Of a DNA stretch of 64,000 nucleotides, positions 45,251 to 53,277 are shown piece after piece. The notes beneath the pieces are model-generated. The model saw nothing but the letters and a program-made list of their open reading frames with translations, did no database searches and was not told where the DNA came from. Each line of letters opens with the position of its first letter. Within the stretch, counting starts at the first letter, position 1. Origin of the DNA: UBA7803 sp034522075 (lineage in GTDB: Bacteria; Pseudomonadota; Gammaproteobacteria; Pseudomonadales; Azotimanducaceae). The translations under genes were made by a program, and so were the position numbers. Location of the stretch: NCBI GenBank assembly GCA_034522075.1, contig JAXHLO010000022.1:62001-126000 (forward strand), in the 5' to 3' direction.

Positions 45251-46975
45251 ATACCTGATTTCGATCAGAAGGAACAACGTCAGGCCGTCGGCTCCGGCCC
45301 CCTCCGCCAGCGTCGCCACCGCCTCGTGGGTGCTGAGGAACACCCGTCCTGGGGAGAGCTTCTCCAGCAGCGATACCCGCTTCAGGCCGTCCATCACCGG
45401 CCCTTTCACCTCTGCCAGATGCAGCGTGGTACCGGCACCGCGCAGCTCGTCCGCCAGATTCTCAAGCGTCTCCAGGGCGCTGGTGTCGATGAAGTTGACG
45501 GCGCTGCAGATCAGCACCACGTGGCGCACGTCCGGCCGATCTGCCACCGAGTTGAGCAGCAGCTCCTCCAGGGCCTGAGTGTTGGCGTAGTAGAGACTCT
45601 CGTCCACACGAATGGCCAGCAGCCCCGGATAAGTGGTGACCGAGTGGCGGTCCACGTTGCGGAAATGCTCGGTGTCGCCCACCCTGCCCACCACCGCGGC
45701 GTGAGGCCGGCTGGTGCGCCACAGGAACAGCGCCGCCGACAGCGCCACCCCCACCGCGATTCCGGCCTCCATGCCCTCCACCAGCACGGTGACGAAGGTA
45801 GCCGCCAGCGCCATCGCGTCCGCCCGGTTGTAGCGCCAGCACAGGCGCAGGGTATGAAGGTCGAACAGCCCGGTGACGGAGACCACCACGATGGCGGCCA
45901 GCACGGCCACCGGCAGATGGTAAAACCATGGAGTGAGGAACAAGGCCGTGAACGCGATCATGGCCGCCGTGACGATGCTGGCCACCTGGGTGCGCGCCCC
46001 GGCCTCGAAGTTCACCACCGAGCGACTGAAACCGCCGCACACCGGACTGGCGCCGGTGAAGGCGGCGCCCAGATTAGCGACACCCAGGCCCACGAGCTCC
46101 CGGTCCGCATTCACTTTCTGGCGGCGGCGTGCCGCCAGCACCCGGGCGATGGACAGGCTCTCGACGAAGCTCACCAGCGCAATGGCCAGTGCGGCGCCGC
46201 TGAGCTCGAACCACACGCCCGGCTCCAGCGGCGGCAACGCCAGCGGCGGCAGCCCCCGGGGAATGTCGCCCACCACGGTAATCCCGTAGTCCGGCAGCAT
46301 GCGGCCGATCAGCAGTGTGGCAGCGGCCACCAGCACCAGCGGAAAGACCCGCACCAGCACGTCAGCACGGCGCTCGGGCACGCCCACTGCGGCCAGACCC
46401 CGGCCGCCCCGACGCGACACCACCACCAGCAGGGCCACCGCCGCAGCCGCCAGCGCCGCGGTGGCGACATGGGTTCCCTCCAGCTTGGCGACGATACCGC
46501 CGAGCACCTGGTGCACGTCGCCTCGCGGCACGGAGAGCCCGAGCAGCGGCGGCAGCTGACTCACCAGAATGACCAGCGCTGCCGCGTTGGTGAAACCGGA
46601 CAGTACCGGGTGGCTGAGAAAGTTGGCCACCACGCCGAGCCGCGCCAGCCCCATGATGGTTAGCAGCAGTCCCACCAGACCCGCCACCACCAAGGCGCCG
46701 GCCAGGTATTCCGGCGAACCCGCCGGCCAGCGGGAGGTAAGGGCCGCCGCCAGCATCAGCGACGCCACCGCCACCGGGCCTACCGCCATGGTGCGGCTCG
46801 ACCCCACCAGCGCATAGAGCACCGGCGGCGCCATGCTGGCATACAGGCCGATCTGCGGCGGCAGCCCGGCGAGCTGGGAATAGGCCATGGCCTGCGGCAC
46901 CAGCAGGGTGGCCGTGATCACCCCGGCGATGAGGTCGCTGGTGAAATCGGAGCGAGTGTAGCCGGCGAGCTGCAT
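45203..46975 (-). CDS. SulP-family anion transporter with STAS domain
   Basis: A 590-residue inner-membrane anion permease (sulfate or bicarbonate class). Ten to fourteen helices begin with the SulP signature region (LIAGVITATLLVPQAMAYSQ, GLPPQIGLYASMAPPVLYAL) and the C-terminal STAS domain shows VLICSAVNFIDTSALETLE. After about residue 565 the chain has no family match because it is encoded antisense to the SOD remnant; the natural end was probably nearby. Last gene of the minus-strand sulfur set, so export of sulfite/sulfate is a reasonable guess. Confidence 0.88.
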   Translation of the reverse strand: MQLAGYTRSDFTSDLIAGVITATLLVPQAMAYSQLAGLPPQIGLYASMAPPVLYALVGSSRTMAVGPVAVASLMLAAALTSRWPAGSPEYLAGALVVAGLVGLLLTIMGLARLGVVANFLSHPVLSGFTNAAALVILVSQLPPLLGLSVPRGDVHQVLGGIVAKLEGTHVATAALAAAAVALLVVVSRRGGRGLAAVGVPERRADVLVRVFPLVLVAAATLLIGRMLPDYGITVVGDIPRGLPPLALPPLEPGVWFELSGAALAIALVSFVESLSIARVLAARRRQKVNADRELVGLGVANLGAAFTGASPVCGGFSRSVVNFEAGARTQVASIVTAAMIAFTALFLTPWFYHLPVAVLAAIVVVSVTGLFDLHTLRLCWRYNRADAMALAATFVTVLVEGMEAGIAVGVALSAALFLWRTSRPHAAVVGRVGDTEHFRNVDRHSVTTYPGLLAIRVDESLYYANTQALEELLLNSVADRPDVRHVVLICSAVNFIDTSALETLENLADELRGAGTTLHLAEVKGPVMDGLKRVSLLEKLSPGRVFLSTHEAVATLAEGAGADGLTLFLLIEIRYECVGAQVLRRQVPVH

Positions 46976-47092
46976 CGACAGTCAGATCCCTTACTCCCGC
47001 AGGAACAACCTACCGTTCGCGACCGCTTTCGATCCCGGCCGTCGTCAGTCGCGACCGGGAGGTCGCTCCAACAGAAGACTCGGGGGCAGCGC

Positions 47093-47479
47093 CTACGGCC
47101 TGCCCACCGGTGCCTCCGCCGCTTCCCACGCCGCAAAACCGCCGGCCACGGCGGCGACGTTGGGCACGCCCATGTCCATCAGGGTCTTCGTGGCCAGCGC
47201 CGAGCGGCCGCCGGAACGGCAGAACAGCACCAGCCGCTTCCCGCTGGAGAACACCGGATTGTGGGCGTCCGACTCCGGATCCGCCTGAAACTCGATGAAC
47301 GCCCGGGGTGCATGAGCCGAGCCGGGTATGGTGCCCTGGGCACGCTCCACCTGCTCGCGGATGTCCACGAACACCACCTCCGATTCGTTGAGCATCGATA
47401 CCGCATCGTGCACCGAGATGGTATCGATCCGGGCATTGGCTTCCGCCAGCATCTGCTTGACGCCGTGCTTGAGAGTCAT
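47093..47479 (-). CDS. Rhodanese-domain sulfurtransferase
   Basis: A 128-residue single-domain rhodanese; the active-site loop CRSGGRSA carries the persulfide Cys. Structure-specific segments are VVFVDIREQVERAQGTIPGS and PNVAAVAGGFAAWEAAE. ATG at 47479 has AAGGAGG and overlaps the stop of the MBL-fold gene (ATGA), so the two are coupled and likely pass sulfane sulfur between them. Confidence 0.93.
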   Translation of the reverse strand: MTLKHGVKQMLAEANARIDTISVHDAVSMLNESEVVFVDIREQVERAQGTIPGSAHAPRAFIEFQADPESDAHNPVFSSGKRLVLFCRSGGRSALATKTLMDMGVPNVAAVAGGFAAWEAAEAPVGRP

Positions 47480-48351
47480 GGTTCCTCCTTGGTTGCAGCG
47501 CGTCCACTGGATTCCAGAGACACGCCGTTGCCCTCAGCCGGCGGCAGCTGCCCGGCGCGGATGTTCACCTGCACCGAGGGCAGAATGAGCGTTGGCATGT
47601 CCAGCGTGGCATCACGCGCCTCGCGCATCTTCACGTACTCCGCCTCGGAGACGCCGTCCTGCACGTGGATGTTGCTGCGCCGCTCATCGCCGACCGTGGT
47701 ATCCCACATATACTCGCTGCGGCCGTCGGGCAGATAGTCGTGGCACAGGTAGAGGACCGTGTCCTCGGGCAGCTCGAACACCTTACGGATCGACCGGTAC
47801 AGGGTGGCGGCATCGCCGCCGGGGAAGTCCGCGCGGGCGGTGCCGTAGTCCGGCATGAACAGGGTGTCGCCGACGAACGCCGAGGCGCCGCACACGTAGG
47901 TCATGCAGGCCGGCGTGTGCCCCGGCGTATGCATGGCCCGGAGCTCGAGCTTACCGACGTTGAAACGCTCGCCGTCGGCGATGAGCCGGTCGAACTGGGA
48001 ACCGTCGGCGGGGAAGTCGTCACCGAAATAGAACACCTCCTTGAAAATCTTCTGCACCTCGACGATGTGCTCGCCGATGGCAACCGGGGCGCTGAATACG
48101 CCCTTTAGATATTGGGAAGCGCTGAGGTGATCGGCGTGGGCGTGGGTTTCCAGGATGAGCTCCACCGTGAGCCCCCGATCACGGACGAACGCCTCTATCT
48201 GCTTCGCCTGTGCGATGTCCGTGCGTCCGGACTTGGGGTCGTAGTCCCAGACCGGATCGATGATGGCACAGCGGGACGTGGCCGGATCGATGAGCACGTA
48301 GGAAACGGTATTGGTGGCCTCGTCGAAGAACCCTCTCACTTCCTCGGTCAT
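47476..48351 (-). CDS. MBL-fold persulfide dioxygenase-like hydrolase
   Basis: A 291-residue metallo-beta-lactamase fold protein of the ETHE1/Blh class, which oxidises glutathione persulfide to sulfite. Metal ligands are THAHADHLSA near residue 70, HTPGHTPACMTY near residue 145, GDTLFMPDYGTARADFPGG, and CHDY near residue 215, as in Blh-type enzymes. ATG at 48351 with AGGAG. Coupled to the downstream rhodanese gene and preceded by a peroxiredoxin, a typical sulfide-detoxification order. Confidence 0.9.
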   Translation of the reverse strand: MTEEVRGFFDEATNTVSYVLIDPATSRCAIIDPVWDYDPKSGRTDIAQAKQIEAFVRDRGLTVELILETHAHADHLSASQYLKGVFSAPVAIGEHIVEVQKIFKEVFYFGDDFPADGSQFDRLIADGERFNVGKLELRAMHTPGHTPACMTYVCGASAFVGDTLFMPDYGTARADFPGGDAATLYRSIRKVFELPEDTVLYLCHDYLPDGRSEYMWDTTVGDERRSNIHVQDGVSEAEYVKMREARDATLDMPTLILPSVQVNIRAGQLPPAEGNGVSLESSGRAATKEEP

Positions 48352-48474
48352 GTGTGTCTCCTGTGGTCGTGTGGCGCATAGCGGCCGTGCATTGCGATCG
48401 ACCCGACAGATGCCCGGCGCGCGATCAGTGTCACGCACTCAGGGCTCGCTGATTCAATGGCTGCGGGGGCAGCG

Positions 48475-48645
48475 TCAACCGCCCCTGCCCTTACCGCCGC
48501 CCTGACGGTCGCCAGGGCCCTGACCGCGGCCGGCGCCGGGACCCTGTCCACTGCCCATACCCTTGCCTCTACCACGGACGGCCGGCATGTCGGGCAGAAT
48601 CATGCCGCTAAGCCGGCGGACTCTGTTTCCACGTTGGTCGTTCAT
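48475..48645 (-). CDS. Small Gly/Arg/Gln-rich protein (DUF5320-like)
   Basis: A 56-residue protein from ATG 48645 with AGGAG seven bases upstream. It starts MNDQRGNRVRRLSGMILPDM and ends in a low-complexity GxGxGQGPG tail. Very basic and disordered. The layout resembles small DUF5320-type proteins found with redox operons. Lies inside the sulfur operon. Confidence 0.55.
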   Translation of the reverse strand: MNDQRGNRVRRLSGMILPDMPAVRGRGKGMGSGQGPGAGRGQGPGDRQGGGKGRGG

Positions 48646-48648
48646 CGT

Positions 48649-48744
48649 TCAACTCCTGCAGTGCTTGTTGATCCAGCGACATTTCAAAGTGGCTTGTTGC
48701 AGCTGCAGAAGACACAACACCTCCCGCATTCGACCGTTGCTCAT
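48649..48744 (-). CDS. Possible 31-aa coupled ORF
   Basis: ATG 48744 overlaps the peroxiredoxin stop (ATGA) and the frame ends within the ribosome site of the next small gene. It reads MSNGRMREVLCLLQLQQ and holds three Cys. Overlap on both sides argues for translation, but I recognise no family. Confidence 0.3.
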   Translation of the reverse strand: MSNGRMREVLCLLQLQQATLKCRWINKHCRS

Positions 48745-49406
48745 ACAGCTACGTCCTTCTTGCTGAAGTACCAGTCCGTGTATTCGTAGCCTTCGCTCTC
48801 GCGCTTCTCGGCGGCTTCGGTCGTCTGCGGCGGCGGCACGATGACCTTCTCGCCGGGCTGCCAGTTCTCGGGTGTTGCCACGCCATGCTCGTCCGACGTC
48901 TGCAGCGCCGTCAGCAGGCGCAGGAACTCGTCCACCGAGCGGCCATTGCTCATGGGGTAATAGACCATGGCCCGCAGCACGCCTTCAGGATCGATCAGGA
49001 ACGTGGCGCGCACCGCCGACGTGTCGCTCGCGCCGGGCTGGATCATGCCGTAGGCGGAAGCGACCGCCATGGACAGGTCCTCGATGATGGGGAACGGAAT
49101 CTCGACGCCGAAGTTCTCCTTGATACTGCGCACCCAGGCAATGTGGGCATAGTTGCTGTCGATAGACAGACCCAGCAGATCGCAGTTGCGCTCCTGGAAC
49201 CTGTCGAAGGCCCTGGCGAATGCCATGAACTCGGTCGTACACACAGGCGTAAAGTCAGCCGGGTGCGAGAACAGCACCAACCAGCGGCCTTTGTAATCCT
49301 CCAGGGAACGCTGGCCGCAGGTGGTATTGGCCAAGAACGCCGGCGCCGGCTCGTTCAGGCGAGGCAGCCCCGTCGGCGCGGCCACATTGGTTTCCGTATT
49401 TTCCAT
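48741..49406 (-). CDS. 1-Cys peroxiredoxin (Prx6 type)
   Basis: A 221-residue peroxidase. Peroxidatic Cys56 lies in HPADFTPVCTTEF with the preceding Thr and Pro; no resolving Cys is present in the usual place, and the long C-terminal extension (ATPENWQPGEKVIVPPPQT, GYEYTDWYFSKK) is that of Prx6/archaeal-like enzymes. ATG at 49406 with AAAGGAG. First gene of the sulfur operon; such enzymes may reduce persulfides as well as peroxides. Confidence 0.93.
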   Translation of the reverse strand: MENTETNVAAPTGLPRLNEPAPAFLANTTCGQRSLEDYKGRWLVLFSHPADFTPVCTTEFMAFARAFDRFQERNCDLLGLSIDSNYAHIAWVRSIKENFGVEIPFPIIEDLSMAVASAYGMIQPGASDTSAVRATFLIDPEGVLRAMVYYPMSNGRSVDEFLRLLTALQTSDEHGVATPENWQPGEKVIVPPPQTTEAAEKRESEGYEYTDWYFSKKDVAV

Positions 49407-49427
49407 GTCAAATCTCCTTTATCTACG

Positions 49428-49687
49428 TTACGTCACCAAGTTATGCTTTTTATCCAGCTCGGAACATGCGGGATTCCACTGACCTGCCCCGGATCCGTGC
49501 TCGGTCTCAGGGACCGCGATCTTTCCTTCACGCAGCTCGAACCACATGGCATTGAGAATACCGAGGGCATGAGGAACGGGAACAACCCGAAGCCAGCCGT
49601 ACGCCAGGCACCGACTTCGTGACCGGCACTGCCGGCGCTCACGTAACGCCCGGCCACGTCCGCATGGCGGTCGGAATCCACCTTCAC
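49428..49687 (-). pseudogene. Unidentified decayed reading frame between SQR and peroxiredoxin
   Basis: Two neighbouring frames join into a plausible protein: one reads EVGAWRTAGFGLFPFLM and the other, after a one-base shift, LGILNAMWFELREGKIAVPE and continues to a TAA at 49428. One membrane helix is likely. Family not recognised. Confidence 0.3.
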
Positions 49688-49727
49688 AACGAGGGCCCGG
49701 CCGGCCAGGTTGGCGGCGGCCGGTACA

Positions 49728-50368
49728 TTACGCGGTCTCCTTGTCCTCGGCGTGCTCGCCGCCCTTCAGGCGCAGAATGCCCAGGCCCTTCAGCACGTAC
49801 TTCTCGTACACCGGCTCGGTACTGCCGGTGCGCATCTTCCGCTTCCTGAGATCGGTATCGAGGATCATGGCGAACTCGTAAGCGGGCCGAAGCAGCTCGC
49901 CCCCTGAGTAGCGCCGACGACCACCGGGCCGGGATTCTCAAGAAACTCCTCGTAGGCCCGGCCGGCCTTCTCGGCGTGCGGGGTGGTGCACACGCTGTGG
50001 CTGTTGGCACCGGGGCCGAGGCCCGGAATCTCGTTGAACGCCAGCTTCGGCCCGGTGGCGATGATCAGATAGTCATAGTCCAACTGGCTGCCGTCGCCGA
50101 GCTCCAGGCAATTGTTCTGTGCATCGATCTGCTGCACGCCCTCAGAATGGAACACGACACCGTGGCGTTCCACGTTGGGGCGGATGGGCACGAGCACCTG
50201 ATCCGGCTTGCGCCAGCCCACGGCCACCCACGGGTTGGAGGGCGTGAACTGGAAATGCTCAGACGTTCCGACGAGCACCACCTCGTGATCCCGCCCGAGC
50301 GCTTTCTTGACATCGTAGGCCGCCGGCATGCCGCCGAGTCCGGCGCCCATCACCACGATCCTCGCCAT
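49728..50368 (-). pseudogene. Sulfide:quinone oxidoreductase, large internal deletion
   Basis: ATG at 50368 starts MARIVVMGAGLGGMPAAYDV, the FAD-binding motif of SQR; DYDYLIIATGPKLAFNEIPG and GATQGASCFGP with an active-site Cys follow. Near 49880 the frame shifts into AYEFAMILDTDLRKRKM, then jumps directly to EPVYEKYVLKGLGILRLK, the SQR C-terminus. About 200 codons including the later Cys and quinone site are missing. It cannot be catalytic. Position suggests it once headed the sulfur operon. Confidence 0.75.
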
Positions 50369-50454
50369 TGCTATCTCCTTGGCCCGGTGAGGCTTGTCGA
50401 CTATGCTCGGCACCGTACATTAGCAGGCTATTAATTAGCACTAGTTGATATTAC

Positions 50455-50775
50455 GTATGGCTGCGCCGGCATCGCCTACAAATCCCGGGCCAGGACGTCC
50501 GGAGGCGAGGCAACGGTCAGTTCCGCCGCTGGGAGCTGACACAGGCCGAGGCCGTGGTCGGCCTGCTGCTGCTCAAAGGGCTCAGCCACAAAGAGATCGG
50601 CCAGGCTCGGAACACCAGCGAGCGCACAGTGCGGGAACAGGCCCGGGCTCTGTACCGCAAGGCTGAGCTGTCTGGCCGCGCCGCCCTGTCGGCCTTCTTC
50701 CTGGAAGATTTGCTGCTGCCGGGAACCCAGGAACCTCAGTTCGAGAATAGCGCGGATCCGGAGGTGGATGGCTGA
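50455..50775 (+). pseudogene. LuxR-type HTH regulator, N-terminus missing
   Basis: The frame reads RRWELTQAEAVVGLLLLKGL, then SHKEIGQARNTSERTVREQA and LYRKAELSGRAALSAFFLED, a complete LuxR helix-turn-helix. No start codon precedes it; the stop upstream is at the edge of the SQR promoter region. The sensory half is gone. Confidence 0.55.
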
Positions 50776-50961
50776 CAAAGGTCAGCCATATCGAGATCAC
50801 GGAGCTGCTGCAAGAAGATCAACGCGCGCGCAAGGTCTCCTAACCGACGTGGCACCGAACGGCAACATCGCGCGCAGGGGCCAGCGAACTTGCGCGAGTG
50901 GAACGCTGGAGTTCTACCGCTTTCGCGGCATACCTAATCCTTACAGAAAGGGGTATCCATG

Positions 50962-51236
50962 GTGGATTCAACCGGTCGTCGCTGCCGTGAGGTGAACGTG
51001 AAACCCTCGATGGGCTCAGTGGACGACGCCTACGATAACGCCATGGCCAAGAGCTTCTTCGCGACACTCAAATGCGAGCTGATTGACCGGCGCCGGTTCA
51101 AGACCCAGGGCGAGGCTCGCATAGCGTCTTCAAGTTCATCGAAGGCTGGTACAACCCGCAGCGCCGTCACTCGACGCTGCACTATCTGTCACCCATCAAC
51201 TACGAGAGGTCGCTCCGTGCCCAAGCTGGGGCTTGA
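50962..51236 (+). mobile_element. IS3-family transposase (OrfB) C-terminal remnant
   Basis: NVKPSMGSVDDAYDNAMAKS with the DDE-region Asp, then ECELIDRRRFKTQ-like residues (LKCELIDRRRFKTQ), a frameshift near 51118, and FIEGWYNPQRRHSTLHYLSP. This is the last quarter of an IS3-group integrase; no left end or OrfA. Confidence 0.7.
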
Positions 51237-51268
51237 AATCCAAGCCGGAAACTATCCGCGGAAGCGGG

Positions 51269-51772
51269 TCAGCTCCACCCAGCTTGCTCAAGTGACGGCT
51301 CCCCCGGCAAAGCCGGGGGCCTCTCGACAGAACGCGAAGCCGCTGAAGCGGCATGATGGCCGCTACGCGGCCTCGGCGCCCCTGAAGGGGATGGCGACGC
51401 GGGTTCAGCTGACCGATCCGCCAGACCAACGTCCTCCTGGTGGCGAATGTACTCGCGGATCACGTCTTCGTCTCGCCCTACGGTCGAGACGAAGTATCCG
51501 CGGGCCCAGAAGTGCTGACCCACGAAGTTGCGCTTCCGCTCTGCATAGCGTCGCGCAATGTGAATCGCGCTCTTGCCCTTGATGTACCCCACCACCTGCG
51601 ACACCGCGTACTTCGGCGGAATCGAGATCATCATGTGCACATGATCCGGCATCAGGTGGCCTTCTTCGATCCGGCTCTCCTTCTGCTCGGCCAGACGTCT
51701 CAGCACATCCCCAAGCTCTCGCCGGATCTGCCCGAAGATCGCCTTCTTCCGGTACTTTGGAATGAACACCAC
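51269..51772 (-). CDS. tnpA: IS200/IS605-family Y1 transposase TnpA
   Basis: Single-strand transposase. HUH pair PDHVHMMISIPP, VGYIKGKSAI, and the catalytic-Tyr segment WARGYFVSTVGRDEDVIREY are present. GTG at 51772 opens inside the first strand (VFIPKYRKKAIFG); the usual first 20 residues (RRSRWECKYHV) are readable just upstream in the same frame to about 51830 but no ATG serves them. At the other end the frame runs past the normal stop into a hairpin array, so the C-terminal 40 residues are spurious. Activity is doubtful. Confidence 0.8.
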   Translation of the reverse strand: MVFIPKYRKKAIFGQIRRELGDVLRRLAEQKESRIEEGHLMPDHVHMMISIPPKYAVSQVVGYIKGKSAIHIARRYAERKRNFVGQHFWARGYFVSTVGRDEDVIREYIRHQEDVGLADRSAEPASPSPSGAPRPRSGHHAASAASRSVERPPALPGEPSLEQAGWS

Positions 51773-51930
51773 GTGGTACTTACACTCCCACCGGCTGCGG
51801 CGTAGAGCCTCGATCGTAGTCTCATGGAAACTCCCTCGCGCTACGCTTCTCGGCTCACTTGAGGGAGTTCTTCATGGGACTCCCGGAATTGTCAAACTGC
51901 TGCTGCCTCCCCGGCAGAGCCGGGGGGGGG
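51295..51930 (-). mobile_element. IS200-like element with terminal hairpins
   Basis: A hairpin CCCCGGC-AGA-GCCGGGG lies at 51909-51925 and a matching CCCCCGGC-AAA-GCCGGGGG at 51301-51319, on either side of tnpA. Paired hairpins with the same core are what Y1 transposases recognise. Exact cleavage sites not determined. Confidence 0.55.
51301..51398. repeat. Array of four short hairpins
   Basis: Consecutive triloop or near-triloop stems: CCCCCGGC/GCCGGGGG, GCCGCT/GCGGC, GGCCGC-TAC-GCGGCC and CCCCT/AGGGG. Same style as the tRNA-linked repeats but different sequence. Confidence 0.5.
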
Positions 51931-52032
51931 TCTCCTCGATTTTGTCTAGGGCTAGAGGAGGCCGTTGCAACGCAACTTGGTCCGTTCTTGGGTCCTCCGC
52001 CTGGTTGCACAAGATCCGGATTCGAGACTAGA

Positions 52033-52052
52033 ATGTACATGTTTATGTACAT
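52033..52052. promoter_or_regulatory. Toxin-antitoxin operator
   Basis: Two copies of the palindrome ATGTACAT separated by GTTT, 16 bases before the antitoxin ATG. Typical of antitoxin autoregulation. Copy 1 of the duplication lacks this site. Confidence 0.6.
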
Positions 52053-52067
52053 GATTATTCATCCCCA

Positions 52068-52351
52068 ATGAGCGATAGACACTCAATTGCAGAAGCACGA
52101 AGCAACCTCCCTCGGCTCGTGCGCGAGGCCGAAAGCGGGAAAGCGGTCGAGCTGACACGGCGGGGCGAAGCGGTTGCCGTCTGATTGGGGCGCCGGCAGT
52201 ACGAGCGACTCACCGGCGGGTACCGCAGCTTCTTGGATGCTTACGAAGATTTCACTCAAGACATTGATCTGGTCGAACTGGGTATCGACCCCGATGAGCT
52301 GTTCGCCGGGAACCCCGGGACCAAGCCCGCGGCCGCGACGTTAACCTGTGA
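52068..52351 (+). pseudogene. Phd/YefM-type antitoxin, frameshifted (copy 2)
   Basis: ATG 52068 gives an intact DNA-binding N-terminus, MSDRHSIAEARSNLPRLVRE, then stops after EAVAV because one C is missing relative to copy 1 (GTCTGA versus GTCCTGA). The toxin-binding tail follows in another frame. The truncated 38-residue product could still bind the operator. Confidence 0.7.
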
Positions 52352-52920
52352 CGACGAGGTTCCTGCTCGAGCACCAACGTGGTGTCGGAGCCACTCCGGC
52401 CGCACCCCGCTACCACGATCATGCGAAAACTCCGCGACCATGACGGCGAAACGGCGATCCCGTCTCTCGTGTGGCATGAACTTCGATTGATGCGCCCGAC
52501 TCGCCCAGGTCTGAAGGCGCGAGGCCATCGAACGTTACCTCGACGACGTGATAACGCTCGAGCTTTCCGATCCTCGATTACGACCAACGCAGCCGCCGAT
52601 TGGCACGCGTTGGAGCGTGCCCGCCTCGCGGCGTCAGGTCGTACCCCGCCCTTTGTCGACGGGCAGATCGCAGCGATTGCGCACGTCAACGAACTGATAC
52701 TCGTCACCTCAAACAAACCCGATTTCACCGGATTCAGGGGCCTTCAGGTCAAGTCCTGGTAGCACAGGTAGACCCCAGTCGAATCGACTCATAGGTTCTG
52801 ACAAGCGACATGACCCGTATTCCCGAACAACGTCTCGCACAGAATATGACGCCGTAAAGGCGCAACAGATAAACAATATCGATGCAAGAGCAGCTCAGGT
52901 GGAACCTGCATCTACGTCAA
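52127..52920 (+). repeat. Direct duplication, copy 2
   Basis: Partner of 35913-36678, with several indels and a 28-base insertion near 52615. Ends inside the ynfA stop region. Confidence 0.85.
52348..52762 (+). pseudogene. VapC-type toxin, multiple frameshifts (copy 2)
   Basis: GTG 52348 reads VTTRFLL and is knocked out of frame by an extra G before the Asp-Thr-Asn motif. Further indels at about 52490, 52510, 52560 and the insertion near 52615 split the rest; only the end (FVDGQIAAIAHVNEL) is clean. Non-functional. Confidence 0.75.
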
Positions 52921-53253
52921 GGGTCGCGGCGCAAGCAGGATAATCGAGGCGCCAGCCAGACAAACGATCGCACCAAGCACATCCCAGGCATCAGGCATTC
53001 TGCCCTCGACAGCCCACAACCAAACCAGCGATGCGGCAATGTAGATCCCCCCGTAGGCGGCGTAGGCGCGGCCCGCCAACGGCACGTCGACACGGGTGAG
53101 CAGATAGGCAAAGACCGCCAGGCTGACCAGCCCCGGCAATAACCACCAGATGCTCCGATCCAGGCGCAGCCAGGCCCAGAAGGCAAAACACCCGGCGATT
53201 TCCGCGACTGCGGCGCCAACGTAGGCCAGCAGACTGATACTAAGAGACGGCAT
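52912..53253 (-). CDS. ynfA: YnfA family (UPF0060) membrane protein
   Basis: A 113-residue four-helix membrane protein; FAFWAWLRLDRSIWWLLPG, LTRVDVPLAGRAYAAYGGIY and WAVEGRMPDAWDVLGA are all YnfA-like, a small-multidrug-resistance relative. ATG at 53253 with GGAG. Its last codons overlap the end of the duplicated toxin segment. Adjacent to, and same strand as, the czc operon. Confidence 0.92.
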   Translation of the reverse strand: MPSLSISLLAYVGAAVAEIAGCFAFWAWLRLDRSIWWLLPGLVSLAVFAYLLTRVDVPLAGRAYAAYGGIYIAASLVWLWAVEGRMPDAWDVLGAIVCLAGASIILLAPRPLT

Positions 53254-53277
53254 ATCGACTCCAGCCATTCAGGTGGC

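Noticed and set aside
44915..46663. 582-aa plus-strand frame joining SOD sequence to SulP antisense
   Set aside because: Only the first 100 residues are SOD-like; the rest is the complement of SulP. Not a real fusion.
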